NCBI RefSeq assembly: GCF_001665575.1
Contig: NZ_LZSU01000003.1
Coordinates: 20,041-84,040 of the forward strand
Direction of reading: 5' to 3'
Length of the DNA stretch: 64,000 nt
Source of the DNA: Mycobacterium sp. 852013-51886_SCH5428379
GTDB taxonomy: Bacteria; Actinomycetota; Actinomycetes; Mycobacteriales; Mycobacteriaceae
Below the pieces are notes generated by a model. That model had not been told where the DNA came from. It did no database searches and was given only the letters and a program-made list of their open reading frames with translations. Within the stretch, counting starts at the first letter, position 1. Every line of letters starts with the position of its first letter. Both the position numbers and the translations under genes were made by a program. Below are positions 1 to 9,107 of this stretch, piece after piece.

Positions 1-12
1 GCAGCAAAATGA

Positions 13-66
13 CCTGGAGCCCGCGTCGCGGCGCTAGGGAGAACGACCGTTCAGAAGGGCTCCAGG
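13..66 (-). terminator. Possible terminator: 10-bp inverted repeat downstream of lysE
   Basis: CCTGGAGCCC (13-22) and GGGCTCCAGG (57-66) are perfect inverted repeats separated by 34 nt. Read on the minus strand they lie 74-127 nt after the stop codon of the LysE-type gene and are followed by TCATTTTGC, a short T-rich stretch. A terminator with a long loop is the simplest reading. A protein-binding dyad or chance is equally possible. I see no gene in 1-139. Confidence 0.3.
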
Positions 67-139
67 CCTTACGGCCAGCGTACGCTTCAAATTCGCTGGG
101 GGAAGGTTTTCGCGGGTACGTAATTTTTGCCGGGGAACC

Positions 140-739
140 TCAGCCTGCGACGAGGGCTACGGCCAACCCGATCATGAACAGCGCGATCGCGGCGTCGAGC
201 ACCCGCCAGGCCGTCGGTGACGCGAACACCCGCGACAGCCGCTGCGCGCCGAACCCGAGGCAGACAAACCACACCGCGCTGGCGCTGACGGCGCCGACGC
301 CGAACAGCCAGCGTTCGTCGCGGTGTTCATTGGCCAGGGCGCCGAGCAGAATGACCGTGTCGAGGTAAACGTGCGGGTTGAGCCACGTGAACGCGGCGCA
401 GGTGAGCAGCACCGCGGCCAACCGGGTCGGGCCCTGCTCGGCGGGGGTGAGCGAAGCGGGCCGCCAGGCGCGGCGGGCGGCGAGGAGGCCGTAGCCGGTC
501 AGGAACAGGGCGCCGCCCCACCGGACGACGTCGACGGCGGCGGGCTGTGCGGCGATCAGCGCTCCGACGCCCGTGATACCTGCGGCGATGAGCACGATGT
601 CGGACACCGTGCACAGCGCGACGACGGCAGCGACGTGTTCGCCGCGAATGCCCTGCCGCAGGACGAACGCGTTCTGCGCACCGATGGCGACGATCAGCGT
701 CAGCGAGGTCAGGAAGCCGTAGGCGAGCGGGGAGGTCAC
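140..739 (-). CDS. LysE/ArgO-type basic amino acid exporter
   Basis: Predicted inner-membrane exporter of lysine/arginine-type amino acids, 199 aa, a normal length for the LysE superfamily. The N-terminal motif [19 protein letters not shown] is the family signature, and about six hydrophobic helices follow, with [15 protein letters not shown] in the middle, also typical. A longer reading frame continues upstream to 1189, but it runs antisense through the sigma factor gene. The GTG at 737-739, just before TSPLAYGF, is the natural start. A dyad lies 37-64 nt upstream. In other mycobacteria lysE sits next to its LysR-type activator lysG. Here the only LysG-like gene is 13.7 kb away, so regulation is uncertain. 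The substrate is inferred from the family only. Confidence 0.85.
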   Translation of the reverse strand: MTSPLAYGFLTSLTLIVAIGAQNAFVLRQGIRGEHVAAVVALCTVSDIVLIAAGITGVGALIAAQPAAVDVVRWGGALFLTGYGLLAARRAWRPASLTPAEQGPTRLAAVLLTCAAFTWLNPHVYLDTVILLGALANEHRDERWLFGVGAVSASAVWFVCLGFGAQRLSRVFASPTAWRVLDAAIALFMIGLAVALVAG

Positions 740-775
740 ACCCGTGGACGCTAGGCCGCAGGACCAGTGCAGTAA

Positions 776-803
776 AGCTAAAGATTCTTCATCTGGGTTA
801 GCT
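776..803. promoter_or_regulatory. Dyad upstream of the LysE-type gene, possible operator
   Basis: AGCTAA (776-781) and TTAGCT (798-803) form a perfect 6-bp inverted repeat with a 16-nt spacer in the 68-nt gap between the sigma factor gene and the exporter. The spacing would suit a LysR-type regulator, as expected for a LysG-controlled exporter. The arms are short and nothing else supports it. Confidence 0.25.
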
Positions 804-807
804 GAGC

Positions 808-1410
808 TTATGCAACGTCGAGGCGGGCGTCGGCGGTGGCCACCAGGCGCCGCCGGCGCACGGTGCCGCCGAGAGACATCCGCAATTGCTTCCGTGCCCG
901 GTGCAGTCGCGACATCACGGTGCCGACGGGGGTGCCCATCATGGCGGCGATCGTGGCGCACGGATATCCCTCGATGTCCGCGAGGTAGACGACCATCCGG
1001 AACTCGTCGCTCAGCGCTGCCATCGCGTGGTGGATCTCGGTGTCGGGTTCGGCCGCGAGAAACGTCGGTTCCGGCCCGGCGCCGTCGGTGTACTGCTCGG
1101 CGACCCCGTCGATCGGGACCTCCGCCAACCGCCGTTGACTCATCCGGTAGTTGTTGATCCAGACGTTCCGCAGGATCCGGTGCAGCCACGCCCGCACATT
1201 GGTGTCCGGGTCGAACGTCGAAAAGCTGCGGTAGGCGCGAAACATTGCGTCCTGCACCAGGTCTTCGGCATCGGGGCCGTCGTTGGTCAGCCGCCGCGCC
1301 CTTCGCAACAATTCACCCCGCATCGGGGCGACGAGGACATCGAAAAGATCTTCACTGCAGGGGGTTTGAACGACAATCGACGAAGAATCATGGGCAGGAA
1401 CGGATTTCAT
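808..1410 (-). CDS. ECF-family RNA polymerase sigma factor, SigH/RpoE-like
   Basis: Alternative sigma factor of about 200 aa. Region 2 contains [17 protein letters not shown], and region 4 contains [19 protein letters not shown] followed by [19 protein letters not shown], which closely follows the mycobacterial SigH (oxidative/heat stress) pattern. SigH genes are usually followed by a small zinc anti-sigma gene (rshA). Here the next gene is the LysE-type exporter and no HxxxCxxC anti-sigma is encoded nearby. The ATG at 1410 is chosen; in-frame GTG codons at 1455 and 1446 could extend it. It is divergent from the response regulator at 1551, leaving a 140-nt shared promoter region. The ECF assignment is firm; the stress it serves cannot be read from sequence. 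Confidence 0.88.
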   Translation of the reverse strand: MKSVPAHDSSSIVVQTPCSEDLFDVLVAPMRGELLRRARRLTNDGPDAEDLVQDAMFRAYRSFSTFDPDTNVRAWLHRILRNVWINNYRMSQRRLAEVPIDGVAEQYTDGAGPEPTFLAAEPDTEIHHAMAALSDEFRMVVYLADIEGYPCATIAAMMGTPVGTVMSRLHRARKQLRMSLGGTVRRRRLVATADARLDVA

Positions 1411-1550
1411 GTTTCCGACGCTATGGGTCGCTCCTCGCCGGAGCACCTGTCTCACATCGAACGCATATCAAAGTGGGCCGGGCGGCGCCGGACATATGAA
1501 ATCTCTATGAGACCGCCGCCGATACCTGGCGAGGGCGCGACAATGGCGGG

Positions 1551-2318
1551 GTGGTGTCAACGCCGGTCGAAGGCAACGGTCCCCGCCGGGCGATCCTGGG
1601 TCAGCTCCCGCGGATGTACCGCGCGGACGGGTCGGCGATCCGCGTCCTGCTCGTCGACGACGAACGCGCGCTGACCAATCTGGTGCGGATGGCGCTGCGG
1701 TACGAAGGGTGGGAGATCGACGTCGCGCACGACGCGGAGGAAGCCATCGCGAAGTACCGCGCCGAACCGCCCGACGCCCTCGTGCTCGACGTCATGATGC
1801 CGGGCACCGACGGCTTCGGAGTGTTGGAGCGCATCCGCGAATCCGGTTCCTACACCCCGGTTCTGTTCCTCACCGCCCGTGATTCGGTGGCCGACCGCGT
1901 AACCGGTCTGACCGCAGGCGGCGACGACTACATGACGAAGCCGTTCAGCCTGGAGGAGTTGGTGGCCCGCCTGCGCGGACTGCTGCGCCGTATCGCGTAC
2001 CAGGCGCCGGCGGGCGACGAAGTGCTGCGTGTCGGAGATCTGGTGCTCGACGCGGCCGGCCACGAGGTGACCCGCGGCGGTGAGCGCATCTCGCTGACCT
2101 CGACGGAGTTCGATCTGCTGCGGTTCCTCATGCGGAATCAGCGGCGGGCGCTGAGCCGCGACGAGATCCTGCAACGGGTGTGGGAGTACGACTTCGGCGG
2201 CCGGTCCAGCATTGTCGATCTGTACGTGTCCTATCTGCGTAAGAAGATCGACACCGGCCGGGCCCCGATGATCCACACCGTGCGCGGCGTCGGGTACATG
2301 TTGCGGCCACCGGAATGA
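1551..2318 (+). CDS. trcR: OmpR-family response regulator, TrcR-like
   Basis: DNA-binding response regulator of 255 aa. The receiver domain (about residues 30-145) has the acidic pair DD at 36-37, the phospho-acceptor Asp80 in LVLDVMMPGTDGF, Thr108 and Lys130. A winged-helix output domain (about 158-255) ends in HTVRGVGYML. An N-terminal extension of about 28 residues precedes the receiver domain; GTG codons at 1551 and 1554 are both possible starts. The stop overlaps the kinase gene start by 4 bp (ATGA), so the two form a translationally coupled pair. Overall similarity is to mycobacterial TrcR/PrrA-class regulators. The TrcR name is by resemblance and pairing; the regulated genes are not known from the sequence. 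Confidence 0.85.
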   Translation: MVSTPVEGNGPRRAILGQLPRMYRADGSAIRVLLVDDERALTNLVRMALRYEGWEIDVAHDAEEAIAKYRAEPPDALVLDVMMPGTDGFGVLERIRESGSYTPVLFLTARDSVADRVTGLTAGGDDYMTKPFSLEELVARLRGLLRRIAYQAPAGDEVLRVGDLVLDAAGHEVTRGGERISLTSTEFDLLRFLMRNQRRALSRDEILQRVWEYDFGGRSSIVDLYVSYLRKKIDTGRAPMIHTVRGVGYMLRPPE

Positions 2319-3862
2319 GACGGATGTGGCAGCGCTGGACGCTGCTGCGTCAACTCGTCGTCGGCGTCTCGATCGTGGTGATGATCGCGGTGGCGACCAT
2401 CGGGTCGATGTCGGTGCTGACGCTGCGGTGGTCGATGCTCGGCATCGTCGACGGCCAATTGGCCATGTCTGCAGACAGTTTCGAGGCCGGCATGGCGAAG
2501 TACCGGATCACCCCCAGATCAGACGGCACACTGCCGCCGCCGGACGCGATGAAACCGCTGACCGCCTTCGCCGGTCAGGCACCGGGCAACGTCATCGCTC
2601 GTGTCCGGGACGGACAGGTCATCGATTCCGCGATCTTCCTCGACGGCGAGGCGCGACCGTTGCCGCCGGAAGCGCTGCCCGCCGTGGCCACCGAGGCGGC
2701 CGGCGGCCCCGCGCCGCGGTCGGTCGAACTTCCCGAGCTGGACTGGTACCGGATGGTCAGCCGCCCCGGCAGCGGCGGCGAGATCCTCGTGACCGGGGTC
2801 CCGCGCACACCCGAGTCGGGCGAGCTGGTGGACGAGGAGCTCATCGTGACGGGGTTGACCGCACTGGCACTCGTGGTCGCCGCGGCGAGCACCGTTGCGA
2901 TCGTCCGGTTCGCCCTGCGCCCTCTGCGCCGGGTGGCGGCGACGGCCGCGGAAGTGGCGGCGCTCCCGCTCGATCGGGACAACCACGCGATCACCCCGCG
3001 GGTCGCTGACCGGGACACCGATCCCCGGACCGAGGTCGGTCTGGTCGGCGACACCCTCAACCGCCTGCTCGACCACGTCGAGGGCGCCCTGGCCGACGTC
3101 GCCGCCTCCGATCGGCGGATGCGGCAGTTCATCACCGACGCCAGCCACGAACTGCGCACGCCGCTGGCCGCCATCCACGGCTACGCCGAACTGACCCGGC
3201 AGGACAGCGCGGTGCTGCCCGAGACCACGGAGTACTCCCTGGCCCGTATCGAGGCCGAGGCCCAGCGGATGAATTCGCTGGTCGCGGATCTGCTGCTGCT
3301 CGCACGGCTCGACGAGGGCCACGATCTGGACACCGCCGACGTCGACCTGACCCGCCTGGTGGTCGACGCCGTGAACGACGCGGCGGTGTCGGCGCCGTCC
3401 CACACTTGGCTCACCGACGTCCCCGACACGGCGGTGTGGGTCAGCGGTGACCGGGCCCGTCTGCATCAGACCGTCGCCAACCTGCTGTCGAACGCGCGCG
3501 TGCACACCCCCGCCGGCACCACCGTCGCCACCGCCGTGACAGCTGTAACCGGGGACGACGGCGGGGCCTGCGTCGACGTCACGGTCAGCGACGACGGACC
3601 GGGCATCGACGGCGAATTGTTACCCCACCTCTTCGAGCGCTTCGTCCGCGCGGACAAGTCCCGATCGCGACAGGCCGGCAGCTTCGGCCTGGGCCTGTCG
3701 ATCGTCGCGTCGATCGTCGACGCGCACGGGGGAACGATCACGGCCCGCTCGGCCCCGGGGGCCACGACGTTCACCATCCGCCTGCCCACTCTCGCCGCGC
3801 CCGGACGGTCTGTGACCACTCCGGTACCGGGAGGTGATCCAAGCTACACAGGCGTGAATTAG
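2315..3862 (+). CDS. trcS: Sensor histidine kinase, TrcS-like
   Basis: Membrane sensor kinase of 515 aa, partner of the preceding response regulator. Two transmembrane segments (about 12-36 and 176-201) bracket an extracytoplasmic sensor domain of about 140 residues. A HAMP linker follows, then the phospho-accepting His278 in DASHELRTPLAAIHGYAEL and an HATPase domain with an N box near 387-397, DDGPGI near 426 and GLGLSIV near 457. All catalytic boxes are present. The length matches TrcS (about 500 aa). It starts inside the regulator stop codon. The signal it senses is unknown. Confidence 0.87.
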   Translation: MRRMWQRWTLLRQLVVGVSIVVMIAVATIGSMSVLTLRWSMLGIVDGQLAMSADSFEAGMAKYRITPRSDGTLPPPDAMKPLTAFAGQAPGNVIARVRDGQVIDSAIFLDGEARPLPPEALPAVATEAAGGPAPRSVELPELDWYRMVSRPGSGGEILVTGVPRTPESGELVDEELIVTGLTALALVVAAASTVAIVRFALRPLRRVAATAAEVAALPLDRDNHAITPRVADRDTDPRTEVGLVGDTLNRLLDHVEGALADVAASDRRMRQFITDASHELRTPLAAIHGYAELTRQDSAVLPETTEYSLARIEAEAQRMNSLVADLLLLARLDEGHDLDTADVDLTRLVVDAVNDAAVSAPSHTWLTDVPDTAVWVSGDRARLHQTVANLLSNARVHTPAGTTVATAVTAVTGDDGGACVDVTVSDDGPGIDGELLPHLFERFVRADKSRSRQAGSFGLGLSIVASIVDAHGGTITARSAPGATTFTIRLPTLAAPGRSVTTPVPGGDPSYTGVN

Positions 3863-3902
3863 CGCTGTGGCGGGTACAGGGGCTGCAACGAAAGGAATCC
3901 GC

Positions 3903-4064
3903 ATGCCAGCCACTTACCCTTCAGGGGAGAATCGGATGACGACGTGCCGGGCGTGCGGCTATCCCACGCTGGGCAGTGACGTCTGCGCCGCCTGTGTGCC
4001 CATGGTCGCCGCCGCGGAGGGGACGGCGCCGGCCCCGCTCGCCGCGTTCTCGCCCGCCGCGTGA
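3903..4064 (+). CDS. Small zinc-ribbon protein downstream of the two-component pair
   Basis: Putative 53-aa protein containing CRACGYPTLGSDVCAAC, two CxxC knuckles 10 residues apart as in small zinc ribbons, then an Ala/Pro-rich tail. Two starts have good ribosome sites: ATG 3903 after AAAGGA (6-nt spacing) and ATG 3936 after GGGGAGA (5-nt spacing, giving 42 aa). It lies 40 nt after the kinase stop and may be cotranscribed with it. I do not recognise a specific family. The conserved cysteine pattern and ribosome sites make it more than a random ORF. A metal-binding or RNA polymerase-associated role would be speculation. Confidence 0.55.
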   Translation: MPATYPSGENRMTTCRACGYPTLGSDVCAACVPMVAAAEGTAPAPLAAFSPAA

Positions 4065-4141
4065 CGGCCGCCCGCCCGGCTGCGAATCGGCTTCAAGAAT
4101 CCTCCAAGAATCCATAGAGGGCGCGGTCGCACGCTCGGGGC

Positions 4142-4843
4142 ATGAAAACCGTCCGTTCTGCCGTGGTCGCCGCCATGATCGGAGCCACCGCCCTCGGGAT
4201 GGCCGGGATCGCACGCACCGCACCGAGAACCGATCCCGGCGGCCTCTGCGCCTCACTCGACGCGCATGGCGGCTGCGCGTTGTCGGCTTCCGGGCCGTCC
4301 TACGGCGGTGACGCGATGGCCACGGCGGGCGCCCGCCAGGAACAGCAGGTCGTCAACTATCTGACCCAGGTGCTTCAGGATTTCGACGCCGCGGCAGGCC
4401 TTGCCGACACGCACGCCGACGGGTCACCCATCCATGAAATGGAGGCCACCAGCAGTTCTTACAGCTCTGCCGGAACCAAGACCGTGGTCGTCAAGGTGTA
4501 TCAGGACCTCGGCGACGAGCGGCCCGCGACGTGGTACCGGGCCTTCAGCTACGCCAACGCGTCCGGTGCGCCGATCGATTTCGGCACGCTTTTCCGGCCC
4601 GGGACCAGGCCGCTGGACGTGATCGCGCCGATGGTGGCCGACCAGATGGGCCGCGATGTGGGACAACCGATCACGATCGATCCTGCGATCGCCAACGATC
4701 CGGCCAACTATCAGAACTTCGCGATCACCGACGACGCGGTGGTCTTCTTCTTCGACCGCGATCATCTGCACCCCACCTACGCGGCGACGCGGGTTGCGAT
4801 CCCCCGCACGGCGATTGCGGACCTGCTCAGTCCCGGTCTGTGA
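4142..4843 (+). CDS. Exported RsiV-like (DUF3298) protein
   Basis: 233-aa protein with an N-terminal signal segment (MKTVRSAVVAAMIGATALGM, likely cleaved near residues 24-28). The mature part resembles the extracellular domain of RsiV/DUF3298 proteins and mycobacterial MPT64-like antigens. Features include IDFGTLFRPGTRPLDVIAPM, an acidic NYQNFAITDDAVVFFFD strand segment, and a terminal VAIPRTAIADLL. In RsiV this domain binds lysozyme, but that protein has a cytoplasmic anti-sigma part that is missing here, so this looks like a free secreted version. It stands alone between the two-component locus and the large SpoIIE hybrid. Function unknown. Confidence 0.72.
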   Translation: MKTVRSAVVAAMIGATALGMAGIARTAPRTDPGGLCASLDAHGGCALSASGPSYGGDAMATAGARQEQQVVNYLTQVLQDFDAAAGLADTHADGSPIHEMEATSSSYSSAGTKTVVVKVYQDLGDERPATWYRAFSYANASGAPIDFGTLFRPGTRPLDVIAPMVADQMGRDVGQPITIDPAIANDPANYQNFAITDDAVVFFFDRDHLHPTYAATRVAIPRTAIADLLSPGL

Positions 4844-4946
4844 GGAAGACGTATGGAGTTGCGCCCGATGGGGTAGACACCCGTCGACTAAGGTCGGATT
4901 TCGGTCAGGGGCAGCCTTCTCCAGGGCTCACGAAGGGATGTGGCGA

Positions 4947-7900
4947 GTGAGCGCTGAAGGCGTCGACGGCGACGTGGCGATGGGGGTGTTCGGCGCCGAC
5001 CCCGAGGTCGGAGCGCACCTCGCCCGCGTCGACTGGTCGGCCACCCCCCTCGGCGTTCCAGACCAGTGGTCCCAGAGTCTGCGCACGACCGTCAGCGTGA
5101 TGCTGTCGTCCAAGTTCTCGATGTGGATGGCCTGGGGCCCCGAGCTGACGTTCCTGTGCAACTCGGCGTACCGCCGCGACACCCTCGGCCGCAAATACCC
5201 GTGGGCGTTGGGGCGGCCGGCCAGTGAGGTCTGGGCCGAGATCTGGCCGGGCATCGGGCCCCGCATCGACCGGGTGCTGGGCACTGGCGAGGCCACCTGG
5301 GACGTCGGACTCCGGCTGTTCCTGGAGCGGTCGGGCTACAAGGAGGAGACCTACCACACCTTCTCCTACAGCCCATTGCGCGACGACGACGGCGCCGTCG
5401 TCGGCATGCTGTGCGTGGTCAGCGAGGACACCGACCGGGTGATCGGTGAACGGCGGATGACGACGCTGCGCGACCTCGGCTCCGACCCGACGGTCGTGCG
5501 CACCGAACGGCAGATGCTCGACTTCGCCGCAGGCCAACTCAGCCGGAACCTGTACGACCTGCCGTTCACGCTGACGTACCTGTTCGACGAGGAGGGCAAC
5601 GCACGGCTGTCCGGGTTCAGCGGGATCGAGGCCGGCCACCCGGCCGCGCCGCTGACCCTGCCCGCCGAGGGGTACGCGGTCTGGCCGACCGAGCAGGCCG
5701 CCGCAGGAGAATCCGTCCTCACCGAACTGGACGGCGAATCCCTCGACCTGCCGACCGGGGCGTGGGACGCGCCACCCACCGAGGCCCTCGTGGTGCCGCT
5801 GCTGCAGCAGGGCGCACCACCGGCCGGATTCCTGGTCGCCGCACTCAACCAGCACCGCAGGCTCGACGAAACCTATCGCGGTTTCGTCGAACTCGTCGCG
5901 GGGCACCTCGCCGCGGGCATCGGCAGCGCGCGCAGCTACAGCGCCCAGCAGCGGCGCGCTGAGGAACTCGCCGAACTCGACCGCGCCAAGACCACCTTCT
6001 TCTCCAATATCAGCCACGAGTTCCGCACCCCGCTCACGCTGATCCTCGGACCCGTCGCGGACCTGCGCGCCCGCGGACCGGGTCTGGACGCTCAGGCCGC
6101 CACCGAGCTGGACCTGGTGCACCGCAACGGGTTACGGCTGGCCAAGCTGGTCAACACGCTGCTCGACTTCTCCCGGATTCAGGCCGGCCGGATGCAGGGC
6201 CGTTTCGAACCGGTCGATCTGGCCGTCGTCACGGCCGAACTCGCCAGCGTGTTCCGCTCGGCGGTCGAACGCGCCGGCCTGCGCCTGGACGTCGACTGTC
6301 CGGCGCTGGACGAACCGGTCTACGTGGATCGCGACATGTGGGAGAAGGTCGTCCTCAACCTGCTGTCCAACGCGCTCAAGTTCACCTTCGACGGGTCGAT
6401 CACCGTCGGGGTCGCGCGTCGGACCGGCCATGCCGAGGTCACCATCGCCGACACCGGGATCGGTATCCCCGCCGCTGAGATGCCGCGACTGTTCGAACGG
6501 TTCCACCGCATCGAGAACGCGCGCGCCCGCTCCACCGAGGGCAGCGGAATCGGCCTGGCGCTGGTCCGTGAACTCGTCGGTCTGCACGGCGGCACGATCA
6601 CCGCCGACAGCGCCGAGGGAACCGGGACGACGTTCCGGATCTGCGTGCCGTTCGGGACGGCGCACCTGGACCCCGCGGACCTCGCCCCACCGGGGTCGGC
6701 GCGCTCCGTCTCCGGCGTCACCGATCCCTTCGTGCAGGAGGCGTTGCGCTGGCTGCCCACCGAGATGGATCTGCCCGAGGGGTCCGCTGCGGGAGTCGCC
6801 CCAGCCGCCACCGGATCGTCCGTCGCCGCCGCGCACGTCCTGCTCGCGGACGACAACGCCGACATGCGCGACTACCTGACCGGACTGCTGGCGGGCGCGG
6901 GGTACCGGGTCACCGCCGTCGGCGACGGTCAGCAGGCCCTCGAGGCGATCCGCGGGGACGAACCCGACCTGGTGATCAGCGACGTGATGATGCCCCGCGT
7001 CGACGGGCTCGAACTGCTCGCGGCGTTGCGTACCGATTCGCGCACCGCCGCCCTGCCCGTACTACTGCTCTCCGCCCGGGCGGGCCAGGAGGCGTCCATC
7101 GAAGGCCTCTCCGCCGGCGCCGACGACTACCTGGTCAAACCGTTCGCCGCGGCCGAACTGCTCGCGCGCGTCCGCGCCAACGTCGAACTCGCCCGGCTGC
7201 GCAACCATCACGCGCGGTGGCGCACCGCACTCGTCGACTCACTGCAGGAGGCGTTCTTCGTCTGCGATGAGACCGGCGCCGTCGTCGAGATCAACTCCGC
7301 CTTCACCGACATCCTGGGGTACGGACCGGAGCAACTGCCGTACCACCCCGTCCACCCGTGGTGGCCGGACGCCGATACCGAACCCGAGGCGCACCGACAG
7401 GTCGGTGAGGCGTTCGCCGCGCTGATGGACAAGGTCCACGGCGAGTTCACCTTCCCCGTGACCCACCGCGACGGCCACCGGTTGTGGGTCACCGCCAACT
7501 TCAACCCCACCCACGATCCGGACACCGGACGCGCGGTGATGGTCGGCACCTTCCGCGACGTCACCGCCGACCACTACACGGTGCAGCGCGACACTGCGCT
7601 CGCCGCGATCAATCAGCAACTCGCCCAGGCAGACACACTCGACGACGCGCTGCTGGGCGCGGCCCGCGAGCTGCGCGAGGTGTGGCAGGCTCACCGGGTC
7701 GTCGCCGCGACCTTCCCGGCCGGGCGGCCCTCGCGCAGCGACGAGGAACCCTCCGAGTTGCTGGTGGTCGGCGAGTCGGCGCGGTGGAGCGAGCTCACGC
7801 GCGAGGTGCGCGCCCAGATTCTGGCGCTGTACGACGGTGACCTCGTGGTCACCGATACCAGCGTGCCCGGCGCGGCCGGCATCGCGATCCAGCATCCCCG

Positions 7901-9107
7901 TGGCGTGCTGGTCGTCTACCTCGAACTGCCCGAACGGCGGCCGTTCACCGAAGAGGACAGCACCCTGCTGACCGTGCTGGCAGGACGGCTCAGCCAGGGC
8001 GTGCACCGGGTACACCAGGTCGACCAGCAGCGCGAAACTGCTCTGGCACTTCAACATTCGATTCTCGGGCCGGCCGATCTGCCGGGCGGGTTCGCGGTCC
8101 GCTACCAGCCGGCCGGTCGCCCGCTGCAGGTCGGTGGCGACTGGTACGACGTCGTCGATCTCGACGACGGGCGCATCGCGCTGATCGTGGGGGACTGCGT
8201 CGGGCACGATCTCGCGGCCGCGACCGTTATGGGTCAGCTGCGCAGTGCCTGTCGCGCGCTGCTGCTCGACCAGCCCCGGCCCGGCGCCGTGCTCTCAGGA
8301 CTCGACCGGTTCGCCGCCCGGCTGCCCGGCGCCCGCTGCACCACCGTGTTCTGCGCGGTGCTCACCCCCGAGACCGGCGATCTGGTGTACTCGAGCGCCG
8401 GTCATCCGCCCCCGATCCTGGTCCATTCGGCGGGGATGACCCGGATGCTGGACGGCGGGCGGGGTTTCTCGCTCGCGCTGCGGCCGGATCCGGACCGCCC
8501 GGAATCCCAGGTGACTCTGCCGCCCCGCTCCACGCTGCTGCTGTACACCGACGGTCTGGTGGAACGGCGTCGCGCATCGCTGGACGAGGGGATCAGGCAG
8601 GCGGCCGAAGTGGTGCGGGCGGGCCGGGAGATCGACCTGGACCGGATGGCCGAGGAGCTGATGACCGAACTGGAACCGAGCGGCGGATACCAGGACGATG
8701 TGGCGCTGCTGCTCTACCGGCAGCCCGGTCCGCTGGAGATGGCCTTCCCCGCCCACACCGATCAGCTCGCCCCGTCGCGTTCTGAGCTGCGGAATTGGCT
8801 GACACGGGTCGGCGTCGACCCCGATCAGATCCAGAACGTGCTCATCGCGGTGGGGGAGGCGGTATCGAACGCCATCGAACACGGACACCGGAACACCCCG
8901 GACGGTATCGTCACGCTGCGGGCTTGCGCTTTCGCCGATCGACTTCGTGTCACCGTCACCGATACCGGGACGTGGAAGGAGAACAGGCCCGGGGAGAACA
9001 TCCGGCGGGGACGGGGGTTGGCACTGATGCGTGGCCTGATGGACGATTTCTCGATCCGGTCCAACACGGACGGGACGACCGTCGAGCTTCACGCAAGGAT
9101 TTCCTGA
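4947..9107 (+). CDS. Giant hybrid sensor: PAS/GAF-histidine kinase-receiver-PAS-GAF-SpoIIE phosphatase-RsbW-like ATPase
   Basis: 1386-aa cytosolic signalling protein joining two systems in one chain. Order: an N-terminal PAS-like region (about 20-150); GAF-like (190-335); HisKA with His near 357 in ISHEFRTPLTLILG; HATPase with ADTGIGIP and GSGIGLALV; receiver (about 631-748) with Asp near 678 in LVISDVMMP; PAS (752-875); GAF (880-1030); SpoIIE/RsbU-type PP2C phosphatase (1050-1258) with GGDWYDVV, VGDCVGHD and LLYTDGLVE; and a C-terminal RsbW-type HATPase (1262-1386) with NAIEHG and RGRGLALM. The likely input is phosphorelay; the likely output is partner switching on STAS anti-anti-sigma proteins. 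GTG 4947 is preferred because AAGGG sits 9 nt upstream; ATG 4938 would add 3 residues. Its stop overlaps the STAS gene start. Confidence 0.85.
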   Translation: MSAEGVDGDVAMGVFGADPEVGAHLARVDWSATPLGVPDQWSQSLRTTVSVMLSSKFSMWMAWGPELTFLCNSAYRRDTLGRKYPWALGRPASEVWAEIWPGIGPRIDRVLGTGEATWDVGLRLFLERSGYKEETYHTFSYSPLRDDDGAVVGMLCVVSEDTDRVIGERRMTTLRDLGSDPTVVRTERQMLDFAAGQLSRNLYDLPFTLTYLFDEEGNARLSGFSGIEAGHPAAPLTLPAEGYAVWPTEQAAAGESVLTELDGESLDLPTGAWDAPPTEALVVPLLQQGAPPAGFLVAALNQHRRLDETYRGFVELVAGHLAAGIGSARSYSAQQRRAEELAELDRAKTTFFSNISHEFRTPLTLILGPVADLRARGPGLDAQAATELDLVHRNGLRLAKLVNTLLDFSRIQAGRMQGRFEPVDLAVVTAELASVFRSAVERAGLRLDVDCPALDEPVYVDRDMWEKVVLNLLSNALKFTFDGSITVGVARRTGHAEVTIADTGIGIPAAEMPRLFERFHRIENARARSTEGSGIGLALVRELVGLHGGTITADSAEGTGTTFRICVPFGTAHLDPADLAPPGSARSVSGVTDPFVQEALRWLPTEMDLPEGSAAGVAPAATGSSVAAAHVLLADDNADMRDYLTGLLAGAGYRVTAVGDGQQALEAIRGDEPDLVISDVMMPRVDGLELLAALRTDSRTAALPVLLLSARAGQEASIEGLSAGADDYLVKPFAAAELLARVRANVELARLRNHHARWRTALVDSLQEAFFVCDETGAVVEINSAFTDILGYGPEQLPYHPVHPWWPDADTEPEAHRQVGEAFAALMDKVHGEFTFPVTHRDGHRLWVTANFNPTHDPDTGRAVMVGTFRDVTADHYTVQRDTALAAINQQLAQADTLDDALLGAARELREVWQAHRVVAATFPAGRPSRSDEEPSELLVVGESARWSELTREVRAQILALYDGDLVVTDTSVPGAAGIAIQHPRGVLVVYLELPERRPFTEEDSTLLTVLAGRLSQGVHRVHQVDQQRETALALQHSILGPADLPGGFAVRYQPAGRPLQVGGDWYDVVDLDDGRIALIVGDCVGHDLAAATVMGQLRSACRALLLDQPRPGAVLSGLDRFAARLPGARCTTVFCAVLTPETGDLVYSSAGHPPPILVHSAGMTRMLDGGRGFSLALRPDPDRPESQVTLPPRSTLLLYTDGLVERRRASLDEGIRQAAEVVRAGREIDLDRMAEELMTELEPSGGYQDDVALLLYRQPGPLEMAFPAHTDQLAPSRSELRNWLTRVGVDPDQIQNVLIAVGEAVSNAIEHGHRNTPDGIVTLRACAFADRLRVTVTDTGTWKENRPGENIRRGRGLALMRGLMDDFSIRSNTDGTTVELHARIS

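Noticed and set aside
1..139. Possible tRNA suggested by TTCAAATTC
   Set aside because: No acceptor, D or anticodon arms can be paired around it and no CCA-type end is present.
797..815. Iron box resembling that of ESX-3 (shares AGCTTATGCAA)
   Set aside because: Only about 11 of 19 consensus positions match, and part of it lies inside the sigma factor coding sequence.
140..1189. 349-codon minus-strand ORF as one gene
   Set aside because: Its first 150 codons are antisense/out-of-frame to the sigma factor gene. Only the last 199 codons look like LysE.
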